Both the position numbers and the translations under genes were made by a program. Positions 1 through 11,559 of a stretch of 64,000 nucleotides of DNA are shown here, piece by piece; the first letter of the stretch is position 1; every line of letters begins with the position of its first letter. Source of the DNA: Periplaneta americana. Taxonomy: Eukaryota; Arthropoda; Insecta; Blattodea; Blattidae. Under the pieces are notes generated by a model. It did no database searches and had not been told where the DNA came from. It saw only the letters and a list, made by a program, of their open reading frames with translations. Location of the stretch: NCBI RefSeq assembly GCF_040183065.1, contig NC_091121.1, forward strand, positions 63,148,287 through 63,212,286. Reading direction: 5' to 3'.

Positions 1-140
1 GCATGCATAAATACATAAGTGCATGCGTGAATAAATAAATACGTGCATAAATAAATAAGTGCATAAATAAATACGTGCATGCATAAATAAATAAATAAAT
101 AAATACGTGCATAAATAAATAAATAAATGTATGTATGTAT
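1..140. repeat. Minisatellite of ATAAATAAATACGTGC-like units
   Basis: Imperfect tandem units mix (AAAT)n with GTGCAT steps. A second shorter stretch of the same type lies at 470-545. This is intronic or intergenic sequence upstream of the first exon seen; no gene is seen in 141-811. Confidence 0.8.
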
Positions 141-232
141 TCATTCACACTGCAAATGGGTATATACCCGGTGGCAGTGGTAACTAATCACACTCAATAA
201 TGACAATTAATAATAAACACAACTAATAAAAG

Positions 233-236
<4 letters not shown>

Positions 237-313
<77 letters not shown>

Positions 314-332
314 TAATAATAACAAGGAGCAT
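237..332. repeat. (TAA)n microsatellite
   Basis: Near-perfect AAT/ATA trinucleotide run. Other trinucleotide runs of this type occur in the Rme-8 introns at about 37713-37856, 40790-40848 and 48675-48748. Confidence 0.95.
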
Positions 333-811
333 CCTAAATTAAATGAAGCATGGTCACTTAAAATAACATTTAAAGTAAATCTAATTTGTATCTTAACCCT
401 AAGTTCGAACTAAGACCCACGAGTGTGACAAGTTCATACCTGCACAAGTATCTTTCGGCACTACACTACACTGTGCATAAATAAGTAAATACGTGCATAT
501 ATAAATGAATACGTGCATAAATAAATATTTAAATAAATAAATAAACCTTGCAGTGCTTCATATGTCAATACTTATCAGTATTTAGAGAAGGTTCATTCTG
601 CATTTTCATTTAGAGAAAAGTGTAGGCTACTAACTTCATGAAGGTATATAGTTTATAAATGCACAATAATATGCATTATACGTAATTAAAATAATACAAG
701 TGGAACCTCTATATGTCAGGACTTGGCGTCACATTTAGTTGATTATGTAATACTATTAAGTTTTCATGTTCATATGATAGAGCTATTTTACAGATTTTAT
801 TTCTTGCACAG

Positions 812-913
812 GTGCGATACATTCAAATTCGGCGACGACGCTTACGATCCCTGAAATACGTGGGGCTCAAGAACTTCAAGAGTTGGCAGCGATCGGAGCA
901 AAAAAAGAAACAG
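812..913 (+). CDS. Unrecognised gene, exon a (basic segment)
   Basis: The acceptor is TTCTTGCACAG and the donor is CAG|GTGAGT. The exon has 34 codons and is strongly basic (RRRR, KKK). It begins in phase 0, so upstream exons must exist to the left of the window. Confidence 0.55.
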
Positions 914-3900
914 GTGAGTACTCCCAAAATGAAACGAGCCCGATATGGCATAAAATTGCTAATATTAATTCGTTTCTCATTTTATTCGAACAGTAAGGAT
1001 AGTAAGTGATATTGTAAGCTTGTCTTCAGAAGTTGCATCCTTCTTATCCCGCCTTCGGCATTACAAAAATATTTGAGTGATTAGTATGATATATTCTAAA
1101 TACTAAAGGCATATTTCACCAATGTCAATCAGATTTTTCTAGACGATCGTCAACTTAATGAAAAGTTAGTATTAGATGTCCAGCAATTATGTTGGCTGTT
1201 AATCGTACCTACTGTTAATATTCCGGGACGAATTGAGTAGGGCTATACTTCTGATTGTTTCAATACATAGGTGCTATAAATGTTGTTATAATTGGTCTTA
1301 AATAGTCTTAAAAATATTTTGTTTTCATAAAAATATTCTTTTCTAAATGCAAGATTTGACGAGTCTGAGTTTTTGTTCAAAATTTCCACATTCAATTTTA
1401 ATTGAAGTTATGCTTTTTGAAAAACCTCTGTATATATAACATTATAGTTTATTTTAATTGTGTAGATTGTTTTAACAAGACTTATTGTTGATGTCTAGTC
1501 AACTGTCCGAAGACAGGTTTCAACCTTATAAGTGACACCAATAATGTACCACTCATGAGGCAACTAAGCCAGAAGATAATGAGATAGAGTGGTCACTTTC
1601 TTTCCCCCTCCACTGCATACATCGCTGATGAGAGACTATTTCGTAATCAGTTTCCATGAACTTCTTGTGCCACGAATTACGAGTATTACAAAAGTAATTA
1701 GGGTGGCGCTCTTCATACTTGTTCCTGAAATTTCGTTGGATCTGTGTGTGTCTATGAACTCCTGGGGAGTAACCATTTTCTGGAATTGCCGAACAGCTAG
1801 AGCAGGGGTCATCAGCACAGAGCACGCTGGGGCTAGAGTTTCTTACCCGCGGAAAATGCAGTGCACCATGGTGCACTTCGTAGCTGCTAGCGGGTATGCT
1901 CTCTATCTCTCCCTGCTGCACGACGGTGCACACGGGACGGCACCGCGAACCCTTTGCACATTTCAGCGAATGCTGATGACCACTGAGCTAGAGCGTTGGT
2001 TTTCGACGCTGGGAACCGGGGTTCGAATCGTGGGATGTCCATGCAGGATTTGTGGTGGACAGAGTCTATGTTAGGAGGTAGGTTTTTGTGGGTACTTCAG
2101 GTTCCCCTGCTAGAATTATACCATTGTTCAATTAATAATCAAACTGATGCGTTGTAAACCACCTGCACCAAGGGAAAGACTCTTGGCAAAGAAGTACGTG
2201 TTCCTCCTGGAGGTGGATATTGAGTGAATGACGCAAAAGTGAAGTACCCACCATTGAAAAAAAAATCGTAACTTAAATTTATCATTATCGACAATATTTA
2301 AGAATTCAATTCACTTTGTAGACTGGTCACACATACACATAATATATTATATGGAAAGTGATTCTACTGAATTTCTGTGTTAGTTACAAGCAATGAATGG
2401 ACAAAATATTATGTCACGGCCTCCTTGCTACAAAATATAAGACGACCAAGTAGCTTTTTGATGGCTGTGATCGGAAACGAGAACGGCAGCGTTAAAACTT
2501 GGCCAACTCTCCGTTCCCGTTCACGAGCTCCGGCAAACTTCTCGTTAATTATCAATGCTAACATTTAAATACATTTGTTTTAAATTTTTTTCCGTTCTCA
2601 TTCTCGTTGTCTTTCCCGGTTTGTTGTGACCCAGCCTTTACTGGCATTACGGACTTGCCCAACCAGTCATAAATCGAGGGTACGCCAAGGATCGAACCCG
2701 AGTTCACAGGATTAAAAGTTCAGTGCTTGTAGTCACTGACCACCTTGGCGAAATAATTTCGATTTAAGTGTCCAGACATACGAGATCGCCTATAACAAAT
2801 TTCGAATAATTAAATTCATTGTGACCAGTTTTGCTGCCTTTTTTAGTTTTTGAGTTCTCTTTCTCTGTAATAGCTCGTTGCTTTGAATAGGAATCTAATT
2901 GATCTAAGTCGGTTATGAAGTATTAAAATGCCAAATGAAATATTTATAAATGATGTAAGATAAATCATGCATTGTGAGAACATGCACTTACTGTTACAAA
3001 TTTAATCATGTAATGTACTCGTACTCTTCTAAAGAAATCATAAACATATGAATTGACACGCGTGGACTCTTGGAGATTCCGCCCATACGCACTCCTACAT
3101 TCTTAGCGGTGGAATGTGATGGCGGCACAATGCTAAATAGCTCTAAGTAGCCTATAGGCTGTTTCCTAACACATCAAAGGCGGCGTTGATGTGAGGAACA
3201 TGCATGTAAATCGCAACTCAAGTAATATAACACTAATCGGCCAAATAAAAATAGAATTACGCTCTAATAATTTCCAAGGTGAATGTAGCGCCCCACAATC
3301 TCTTTCCAGCAGCCACCATGGAGATTCTGTGTTTGTTATACCATAGCTCAAAGCCTCGGCGCTAGCGCGCTAGTCTTCTTCTACGCAGCCGGGTTCGAAC
3401 TTAGGCTAGTTGTTGTAGAATTTGAGGCGGACAAAGCAGACTCGGAGATTTTCACAGGGTATTCCCGTTTTCCTCTTTCATTCCAACAACACACTTCACC
3501 AATCCCTCATTTCATCTATCATCTGCAATGGATGCTGGAATGAGCTCTTTAAGGATAGTACGGGTTTCCGATGCTGATAAAGTAAGGTCTTGGGGCTCCA
3601 GGCCCTGAAACTTAATCAGGTAGGCCTACACGTCTGGGAATGGGACCTGGCTCTGCCAAGAGCTGAGGCAGGATGGCCCACCTGTCAGCATCGGATTCAC
3701 GAATGTCGTCTAACTTGGATAATCATCGCATGTATAAGGTTCACAATGATCAATTTAAGCCTATATGCAAGAATTCGTCTTGGGTCCAGCTCTCGAAAAG
3801 TCAAGCCAAGCAACCTTAGTTCTAACACACAGCCTACTATGTTAGGTGAATGATTAAAATATTGTCTTTTCAATTACCTTCAGACTTAAGACTCGGTTTA

Positions 3901-6900
3901 TTGGTTTAGTTTTCTGAATATACACACTGTTCTTCATTATAAAGTGGAAAATAACATTAGAAATGAGGGAATTAATCACCCTTATTAGTGATAACATTCT
4001 TCACTTTCTATGCTACTTCAGGAGATATCGTTTGTCGAAAGTTAATTAACTCTTAAGTACTTTTATTTTCATTGTTTCTGATATCACCACGTTCTCCATT
4101 AAAACGGCTCTTCCTTTTCAGGCTGAGGGCTACACAATCCTGCATGCAACCTTATTTGACCCGATGAAACGTCTGGCCACGTTCACAGGCGTTGGGCGAA
4201 TATTTTCCAACTTTCTCGACAAGTCTGTGCCTCAGGTAATTTTTTTTTCATTTGCTGGCGCCTGAAACGACTAGCCACTTCGGGGGGGGGGGATGAATGA
4301 AAGTTTTCTGGTAACTAGGAGTAAAATTAAAACAGATTTGTCACTAAAACTTACGTGCTCTACTTTGAGATACAGCACTAAAATATACATTTGAAAATAC
4401 TCCTTCGTAACATAACCTTAAAGCCTGAAGCATTGGATGATTGAACTCTGAATATCGCGAATTAAAAAGTACTTAAAGGCAACATAGTGAATAGTACAGT
4501 GTGTGTTCATTCGGCTAGTATGCACATATGGTTCGCCGCGAGCCGGTATTAGCTCGTGTGAACTATTCTCGTGGAGACCGCATGTTATTCAATAAATGAG
4601 TCTGAGCTGTATATTTCGTATATTATTTAATACGTCATTTCATTAGCAGTCGTTAGCAATAATTGTTTTATCTTGCGTTAGCAATAATTGTTTTATATTT
4701 TCTTACTACAATAATTGTTTCATATTTCGTTAGCTATAGTAGTTTTATATTTCGTTAGCAATAATTGTTTTATACAGGGACATCATTTTATTTTTACTTC
4801 AATTTTTATTGTACCTGAGTTTTTTTAATGTACTTCCCTCCCACTCCTTCTACTAGTAAACTTCCACTCGTATTCCACACAGAACCAAGCCCGCTTATGG
4901 AATCAAAGTCGTCTTACGGCCACAGTATGCAGTACTGATTGAGTATAGTACGTGCCAGAAATATGGTCGTATTTTCCAGTGAATAAAGTGCATTCATTAT
5001 TGAATAATGTTTTCGCACAGGTACTGTGTCCGTTTGGTTACGTCGCTTCCCGGTTTCCCCACACGTTTCTGCTGGCCCCTCTGTAAAGGCTAGTGACTGG
5101 GCTGTCAGCTCTTTTCTGAAAACATTTGCTGTCAGAAATTGGACGTCTACGTAATATTATGCAACTGTTTAAAATAATTTAAATAAAAGGGCCTCGTTAA
5201 GTAATTGTCTCGTGATTTCCCCCACTTTCTACGACCCTGTGACATAACTACTTGGACGGACAGTAGATAGCAATCTGAATAAATTTATATGTGCGAATCG
5301 GGCGGAAGTGAGGATTGAATTTACAATAGGTAAGGTACTCTATTATAGAGTAGGTACAGAATTATTTCAAGAAACACAGGATTATGCCCTCCCCTCATAT
5401 CGACTGATGCTTTGCATTATTTATTTTGGGGTTACTGTAAAACAATTGTTTGTTAAACATCCTACAGCAATGGAAGAATTAAATAATTATATTCCACAAA
5501 CAATATATTCAATTTGAGAATATATGCTTAAAAACGTTTTCGATACTATGTACACAAAAGAACTGAAGCATGTATCGAAATGAACGGCCATCATTTTCAA
5601 CAATTTGTTTAAATATCTCGATTTTGTTTATTTTTCAATTTAAATGCACTCTCCATATTGTATGATAATATGCTGTAGACAGTGTACTATACACTGCATA
5701 ATGAATACGTCCGCCTGGATAGTTCAGTTAGTGAATAAAAACACTTATTGTTAATACTGTACTGTATTTTGAGTAAATAAAAACCTAACGAAAATTATCA
5801 AACTGAAAATCGTAATAGTTCTTAGTTTAAGTAAATGGATGCACTACTTTTCTTCCCTCCTAAACCTAGTAAAGTGATTTGTTTGTATTTCTAGTATCAT
5901 CAAACTCCGGTCGTGGAAGGGGATAACGTAGTGTTTGCGGTTCTCAACCGTTAATCCGAAGGTATAGTCAGGTTAATATTGGAAATGTTAGTAAAAACAA
6001 AATGATGACCCGGTATTTCGTTAGCAACAATTGTTTTATATTTCGTCAGCAATAACTATTTTATATTTCATTAGCTATTGTTGTTTCATACTTCGTTAGC
6101 AATATTTGTTTCATGTTACGTCGTTGTAAACTTTATAATGAGGTCGGTGGCCGCCACTGTGAACTGCTAGTGTAGAAAATGTAATGTCTAAATGTAAAAT
6201 TGTATGTAAAAAAAAGTCATAAGAAACCTGCAAAATAAGTGGACTAATACCAGAAAAATCAAAACAAACCCACATCCAAATAAAACGTGAAAAGTCAAGC
6301 GACAAGCAAACATTGTCTTGCGTATGTTTCGTGTACGATGGGTGGCCTATCAATAAGAAGTGAACTTCTGCATGTTCTAGCGGCGAAAAAGGAATTTCCG
6401 ATCACTATTTCATTAGCAAAATGTGTTCCTAATACTTGTAGCACCTACTTCCGATCCTGTAACGATGTGCTCATTAACACCCTATTAGGTATGCTGATAA
6501 AAATAACTACGAAATTATCTCGAGACTGAGCACCGAATGTTGTTCGAAATTCATAACTTTCGTATTTCAGATGCAAATTGAACTATGGATCTTTTTAAAA
6601 TATAGTGGCACTGTTAATGAAAATCTCGCTCGAGACAGATATGTTTAGTTTGTAAAATATTATAATGTTAAAAATATATTAATGGTATATTCTTGGGCTT
6701 ACGACATGCCGAAAGTTGCTGCCAAAGTGAAATTAGCGTCAATGTAAAAAGACTTAATATTGTATTAGATTATAGAACTGTTTTAACGTAATTGTTTCTG
6801 TCTATATGTGATAGGACAAAAGTAAGATTTTCTAAAATACGTTCTTACTTTCAACTATTTCTAGGAATTTAATGAAGAACATTACAGTGATGAATCGTCG

Positions 6901-9900
6901 GACGACAGTGAAGATATAATACAAAAAATTAACCGCATGTGTCATGACTATTTCAGCGATGAAGATTCAGACTATGAGGTACACAACGTTCGAAGACGAT
7001 GGCATGATTATTTATTAGAATTGGATGTGGAATTGCGAGTTTTTTTAATATAATTCACGTAAAATGGTGATGGTTATTTAGTCTAACTCTTAAATTAATT
7101 GTAATTTCTAATATCTTAATATTACTAGCCAGTATTTAAAATATTAGACTACTTAGTTTTAGTAGTAGATATTCGCTTTTTTGTTGCAAAAATAGACTAT
7201 AAGAATTTCATGGACTTTTCAGCGTTACTGATGCTGAAGAATGGTCTTTGACGTGCATTTTAATTGCAATGCAGCTTTTCTCAATCTCTGGACAGATTTA
7301 GTACAAAGCTGTTCGTGGATATTGCGCAATAAATTAATTTAACTAATGATTAACGGTTCTGCTTTTGGAAACAATACAAAATGGTTATTTATTCCAAACA
7401 GGCTCTTTATCTTCTTGAATTCTTCTTTCGTAAGCTGAAGTGACAAATTGAACTGTTTTATGTGAAAACTTTCTCTTGTAGAAGAAATTTGAAAATATTT
7501 AACGAACTCGTAGGCCTATTCATTTTTGTTACCATAGTAACCATAACCATAGTGGTTCTGTGTAAAACTAAGTATTGCACTAAGATATGTTCTCGATGAT
7601 TTCAAAATTCGCACGACATGAAATCACTGTTTCGTGCAGATATTGCAATAATCAGTCGTATTTGAGGCGGACAATGATACTTTGCTTCTTGCGTATTTTT
7701 TATATCATCATATCGCTGTTTGTTTTATAAAGTACATGGAATGACTTCAGATTTTCAATAGAAATGCACATGAAGTTTATTCACCAGTGTAAAATGAAAC
7801 CAATAATTTCTTCAGATTAGTATCCTGTTCCTGAACCGCAGCTTTCAAGTGTTAATACATTGGCGTAAACACGGGGTTGGAGGTCCTCTCCCCGTTTTTC
7901 GATAAATATTTTAAAATTATATTAGATTCATTAAAGCGTGAAGAAACAAATAATCATTGGCGTTGCGAGTACCTACGATGCTGAAATAAAAGTAGGTATC
8001 GTTGGACTGTTATACCGACAATAATTGAAGACCACGCATTTCAAATGTGCTAAGTATCAATTTTTCAAACTTCATTTTATTCAACATTCATATGTGAATA
8101 TCATACTAAATTGTCATTGACGTAGCTCAACTGAGAGTCATTCGTGCGCCGAAGGACTGTCTTGTAGGTATATCACCATGCATTGCACAGTGTGTTTTTA
8201 TAAATATCTCAGAAAGTTGTTTTTGGCACTTAGCACATTCAGAATGTTAAGTTCTCAATTACCTTTATTAATAATAACAAATCCTTTATAATATTTCTGC
8301 TGACACTGTTTCAAATTGACGGATTATTTTGAGATAAATTGTTAAGCGACCGTTCTCAACACAAGAACTTCATTAAGTAATTTATTTAGGGTCGGCTTCT
8401 GTTGATTCACTCTGCAATGAGGGCGAATGGAGTTTGCTTCATAATAACTTGTGGGAAGTCTAAATTACGTTTAAGTTTCATAATATTAAACAATAATTTG
8501 TTACCGTCTTTTAAATATGTTGCATGTAATTTATGGACAAATTTGCCAAGTTATGCTCCAAAACTTAGCAGTCCCCCTTCTTAAATTCCTGGTTACTCCA
8601 CTATTATAACTCTTTTCATGCAACTTAGTTCATGGAGGTCGCAGCTTTTTAGATGTCAAAAACAACACGAGCCATTCGTGCTTAAGCAATGTTGCGTAGT
8701 TGCAATATTAAGAATCAGTCGCTGTCATTTAAGGTAAGTTAAATATTAGGCCTACATGCGCCCAGACAAAATATTGCAGCCATAAAAAAAGATGAGACGT
8801 ATGAACTAAGTCGCGTGAAAACCATTATAACATAAAGTTGATGTTCATGCTGAGCGCCTGAATTCATCATATAATAGACAGCTCCTTCACACTCAAGAAT
8901 CGAAGTCGTTACTTATAGTCTATTCAGCTTGAAAACGAGTAAACCGAATTTTAGCCATACAGAAAGTGAATAGTCGTACTTAGCCAACAACTTTGTAAAC
9001 GATCCTTCTTACAGTACGATTATTTAGTCCTGACAGTCGCCAACAATGTGCGCCTGGGTCAGGAGAGTCCATTAAATTACGCCAAGGGATGTTCAGGTTA
9101 GTCTGTCGCCTGCAGTCAGAGCGGTCGGATGTCACTCATTCTGTATAGCATTGTGTTTCCAGTACAGTTAAGCTGTACTGCATTCCTTTACCGACCGCTC
9201 GCCCTCCGGAACTCTCCCCACTACTCCTACTACTTCCCCTCTTTCGCGTCGCTGAGCTGTCAGGACTAAATAAATAATCGGTCTGTACATGAGGACGAGT
9301 GTCGTCATGGAGAAACGCGTCTCTGCCGACAGTGCCTGCGGCTCTGAATGTACCACTTCGAAACACTAACTGACTTTCGATCTAACACAAAATAGGGCCT
9401 ACATACAAGATCTATTCCTGTTTGAAATATCAGATTACAAATTGTGAAATACTTAATGTTATTGCATAATTCATGTTAATGGTGGTTCCATTTGATTATT
9501 TATTTTGTAAAGTCTCGTGTCTTCTGCTCAATATAAAGTTCTAGCTTTTTCTGTTCAATAATCTAAATTTTGAAAATGCATTTTCAGCCCAACAATGAAT
9601 TTGATGAATCTCTGTCAAGTGACGAGAATGAGGTCGAGACGACAGAGACGACGGAGACGCAGGTTCCAACAGCCACAACGGACATTTCGTCAGATGAAAG
9701 CCAACAAACTGCAACAGAACCCACAGCCAATGAACCTCGCCAAGACGCAACAACCTTCCCTCCAAAAAACGTACATGGTCAGATTCAGCAGGTCGAACCG
9801 AACTCAATGTCATCCGATCCTCCTCGAGATGAAAGAGCTGCAACAAACCCTTCGACGAAGGAGAGTAACTTCACAGAAGAAACTTGTCAAGCTGAAGCTG

Positions 9901-10589
9901 ACTCTTCTGTAGTTCAAAATAACCAATCCAAATCTCAAGTCTCATCAGATGAAGAATACAAGCAGAAAGCGAAAAATCCAATGAACGAACTGCAGCAGGC
10001 TATAAACGATCTGAAGACTGAAGAGGACGGCAACAAAGCAGAAACTGAAGATTCTGATCCTCACATAGTACAAGGAACTGTGGCTATATCTGCGGGAGTT
10101 AAAGAGGAAAACGAAGATAATATGGATGATAGTTCGTCCACAATATCCCTAGAATCGGCTGAAGCATGTTCAGAGACAACATCCCAAACTTATTACAGTC
10201 CCATCAGCAGTTCTTCCGTCACACCAGAGCCACTGTCACAGACCCAATTTCATTCACAACCCACATCTCCTACACCACAAGAGCAGTACTTTGAAGCTCC
10301 AACATTTCCTGATAAAGTAATGACCACGGAAGCACAAGAATTGCAGAACACCACTGAGCAGAAGATAAAAGCCACTGATATGAGCAACAATGTTCAGAAT
10401 TGTAAGGAGCCTTCAGAGGAAATAGTCATAAAACAGGCAGACAAAATTGCACAAGTACCAATTTCTGCAGATAACAATGTTCCCAGATTGTTTGATTCGA
10501 TATCTTCCCTGAATGATAGAAACGCTCTTGAAGATAATGTGAAAGGAAAAAATAAGTTGAACTCTTATCAAGTGGAAAAGAAGACATGA
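812..10589 (+). CDS. 3' portion of an unrecognised gene with an acidic low-complexity C-terminal tail (four exons)
   Basis: Four exons, 812-913, 4122-4235, 6865-6978 and 9588-10589, are each bounded by AG acceptors and GT donors. All junctions are phase 0, and together they read 443 codons to a TGA stop. The first exon is basic (a run of four Arg, then Lys/Gln-rich). The second is a mixed hydrophobic segment with motif GVGRIFSNFLD. The third is acidic and Ser-rich. The last encodes 333 residues dominated by Ser, Glu, Thr, Gln and Asp with repeated SSDE-like clusters and no evident fold, so it is probably disordered. The 5' part lies outside the window. I do not recognise the family and assign no function. 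The exon chain is supported by consistent phase and by open frames that stop near each splice site. Membership of all four exons in one transcript is inference. Confidence 0.6.
1499..1632 (+). repeat. Dispersed repeat, copy 1 (partner at 24111-24245)
   Basis: About 135 bp starting near CTGTCCGAAGACAGGTTT, through GAGTGACACCAATA, to TTTCCCCCTCCACTGCATA. It matches 24111-24245 in the same orientation with scattered differences. It is likely a SINE or SINE-tail family. Confidence 0.65.
1995..2235 (+). mobile_element. SINE remnant with tRNA-like B box
   Basis: A degraded tRNA-like head with GGTTCGAATC at about 2021-2030 is followed by GGATTTGTGGTGGACAGAG. The same tail (TTTGTGGTGGACAAAG) occurs in the minus-strand SINE at 35830-36060, so both belong to one family. 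Confidence 0.5.
2683..2750 (-). mobile_element. tRNA-like sequence (probable SINE head)
   Basis: Read on the minus strand, acceptor-like ends GCCAAGG and CCTTGGC pair, a B box GGTTCGATCC is present, and an anticodon-loop-like CTTTTAA suggests a tRNA-Lys origin. The D and anticodon stems pair poorly, so this is a SINE head or tRNA pseudogene rather than a functional tRNA. Confidence 0.45.
3350..3720 (+). mobile_element. SINE-like element
   Basis: A tRNA-like head with B box GGGTTCGAAC at about 3391-3400 is followed by a non-coding body with pyrimidine-rich CCCGTTTTCCTCTTTCATTC. Boundaries are approximate and no target-site duplication is identified. Confidence 0.45.
4122..4235 (+). CDS. Unrecognised gene, exon b
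   Basis: The acceptor is CTTCCTTTTCAG and the donor is CAG|GTAATT. The exon has 38 codons, is open and phase 0 on both sides, and carries the motif FDPMKRLATFTGVGRIF. Its mixed, non-repetitive composition looks like real protein. Confidence 0.6.
4651..4774 (+). repeat. Tandem 25-27 bp repeat array, copy 1
   Basis: About five units of consensus CGTTAGCAATAATTGTTTTA plus TATTT. The same unit recurs in a second array at 6015-6114 in the same orientation. Confidence 0.85.
4775..6014. other. Intronic sequence between two homologous repeat arrays
   Basis: About 1.2 kb of AT-rich DNA without recognisable coding capacity lies between the paired 25-bp arrays. It may be the body of a transposon with direct subterminal arrays, or the arrays may have duplicated separately. 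Confidence 0.3.
6015..6114 (+). repeat. Tandem 25-bp repeat array, copy 2
   Basis: Four head-to-tail units of exactly 25 bp, starting ATTTCGTTAGCAACAATTG. They are diverged from one another at several positions but match the array at 4651-4774. Confidence 0.85.
6865..6978 (+). CDS. Unrecognised gene, exon c (acidic)
   Basis: The acceptor is AACTATTTCTAG and the donor is GAG|GTACAC. The exon has 38 codons and is rich in Asp, Glu and Ser. It is exactly the same length as exon b and is also phase 0/0, so it could be skipped without a frameshift. Confidence 0.55.
6979..9015. other. Intron of the acidic-tail gene; nothing recognised
   Basis: AT-rich DNA with stops in all frames. I see no element ends, tRNA-like boxes or protein similarity here. 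Confidence 0.5.
9016..9281. repeat. Possible foldback / small TIR element
   Basis: GATTATTTAGTCCTGACAG near 9020 recurs inverted as CTGTCAGGACTAAATAAATAATC near 9257-9280. The interior is unusually GC-rich for this window. No target-site duplication is seen. Confidence 0.4.
9588..10589 (+). CDS. Unrecognised gene, terminal coding exon with Ser/Glu/Thr-rich tail
   Basis: The acceptor CATTTTCAG is followed by 333 open codons and TGA. An in-frame ATG at 9570 lies upstream of the acceptor, so this could instead be read as a 339-residue single-exon protein. The splice reading is preferred because it continues exon c in phase 0 and in acidic composition. The sequence has several acidic Ser clusters of casein-kinase-2 type and no hydrophobic segments. 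This is the longest open frame in the window, and frames this long are very unlikely by chance in AT-rich DNA. Confidence 0.7.
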   Translation, partial: PNNEFDESLSSDENEVETTETTETQVPTATTDISSDESQQTATEPTANEPRQDATTFPPKNVHGQIQQVEPNSMSSDPPRDERAATNPSTKESNFTEETCQAEADSSVVQNNQSKSQVSSDEEYKQKAKNPMNELQQAINDLKTEEDGNKAETEDSDPHIVQGTVAISAGVKEENEDNMDDSSSTISLESAEACSETTSQTYYSPISSSSVTPEPLSQTQFHSQPTSPTPQEQYFEAPTFPDKVMTTEAQELQNTTEQKIKATDMSNNVQNCKEPSEEIVIKQADKIAQVPISADNNVPRLFDSISSLNDRNALEDNVKGKNKLNSYQVEKKT

Positions 10590-11500
10590 AATTTGACTTG
10601 CTTAAGACCCATTTTTGGATTATATATTTTGTATTAATAATTATGTACATATTTTAATCAGTGCCCTAATTTTATTTTGGTCATAAATATAGTCAAGTTG
10701 GAATCTTTCATGCATCGAAATTAAATTAATTAATTTTCTTCTATGCATTGAAATTTCAATCTTCTAACTTGGCAATTATAATCAGGTAGAGAAAGAAACT
10801 TACATCATGATGTAAATAAACATACTATAAGAAATAATGCAAACCTGTATCTAAATCAAATGGAGTCTGTGTTCACAGCGTATTTCTAAAATAGTTACTT
10901 CAATAATGTTTCTTCTGAATAGAAATATTGCTGCTATACACGTAAATTTCTCGTAATTAAACCCACTATATTCTATAACATAAAGCTGTGTTATAATTAT
11001 TACATATCAATATTTTATTCCATTCATTATAAATGCTTGAATATATTTAAGAATACCTACCTACCTAGAACTTTCATTTTGTTTTCTATCTGTTGATTGT
11101 AGTAGTGAACTTTTAATAATAAATCAAAGATAGACGATGTTTTCATTGTTTTTACTCTGTTTTGATAATAAAGTATTGTGATTTCATGTATAAGTAATCT
11201 TTTTTTATCCCAGTTATGACTGGCAAGTCTCTCTTCACAGCTCACAGAGGAACTCTTTGCTATATGGCGAACATAATAGAATTTGCAGATATCGGTAGTC
11301 TGAAATATTAGAAAAGAATTTTCTTAGTTATTTAATAACTCGTGAGAAAACTCTTTTCATAAGTAGACTATGACAACATAATTCTGACAAATCAATGAAT
11401 TGTTTGGGAATGATACCGTAAGTAGCGTAATTTTTTACCTTTTTTTCTGTTTATTATTATTACTGGTATTATTAGCATGAAATTTAGAAGTAGCAGTGCT
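10590..11500. other. 3' UTR and downstream AT-rich sequence of the acidic-tail gene
   Basis: AT-rich non-coding DNA follows the TGA stop. A canonical AATAAA lies at 10815-10820, about 226 nt past the stop, and is a possible polyadenylation signal. Such hexamers are common by chance at this base composition. Nothing else is recognised up to the LINE remnant that starts near 11.5 kb. Confidence 0.35.
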
Positions 11501-11559
11501 TTTCTTCTGGAGAAAAATGGTGGTGAAACTCTATGTAGAATAAAAGGGGATGGGGAGAT

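Noticed and set aside
1589..2074. 161-codon plus-strand frame
   Set aside because: Spans the end of a dispersed repeat and the SINE head; no protein-like conservation pattern.
2683..2750. Functional tRNA-Lys gene
   Set aside because: Acceptor ends pair, but the D and anticodon stems do not fold properly; treated as a SINE head.
9541..9846. 101-codon minus-strand frame
   Set aside because: Antisense to the acidic-tail exon; no independent support.
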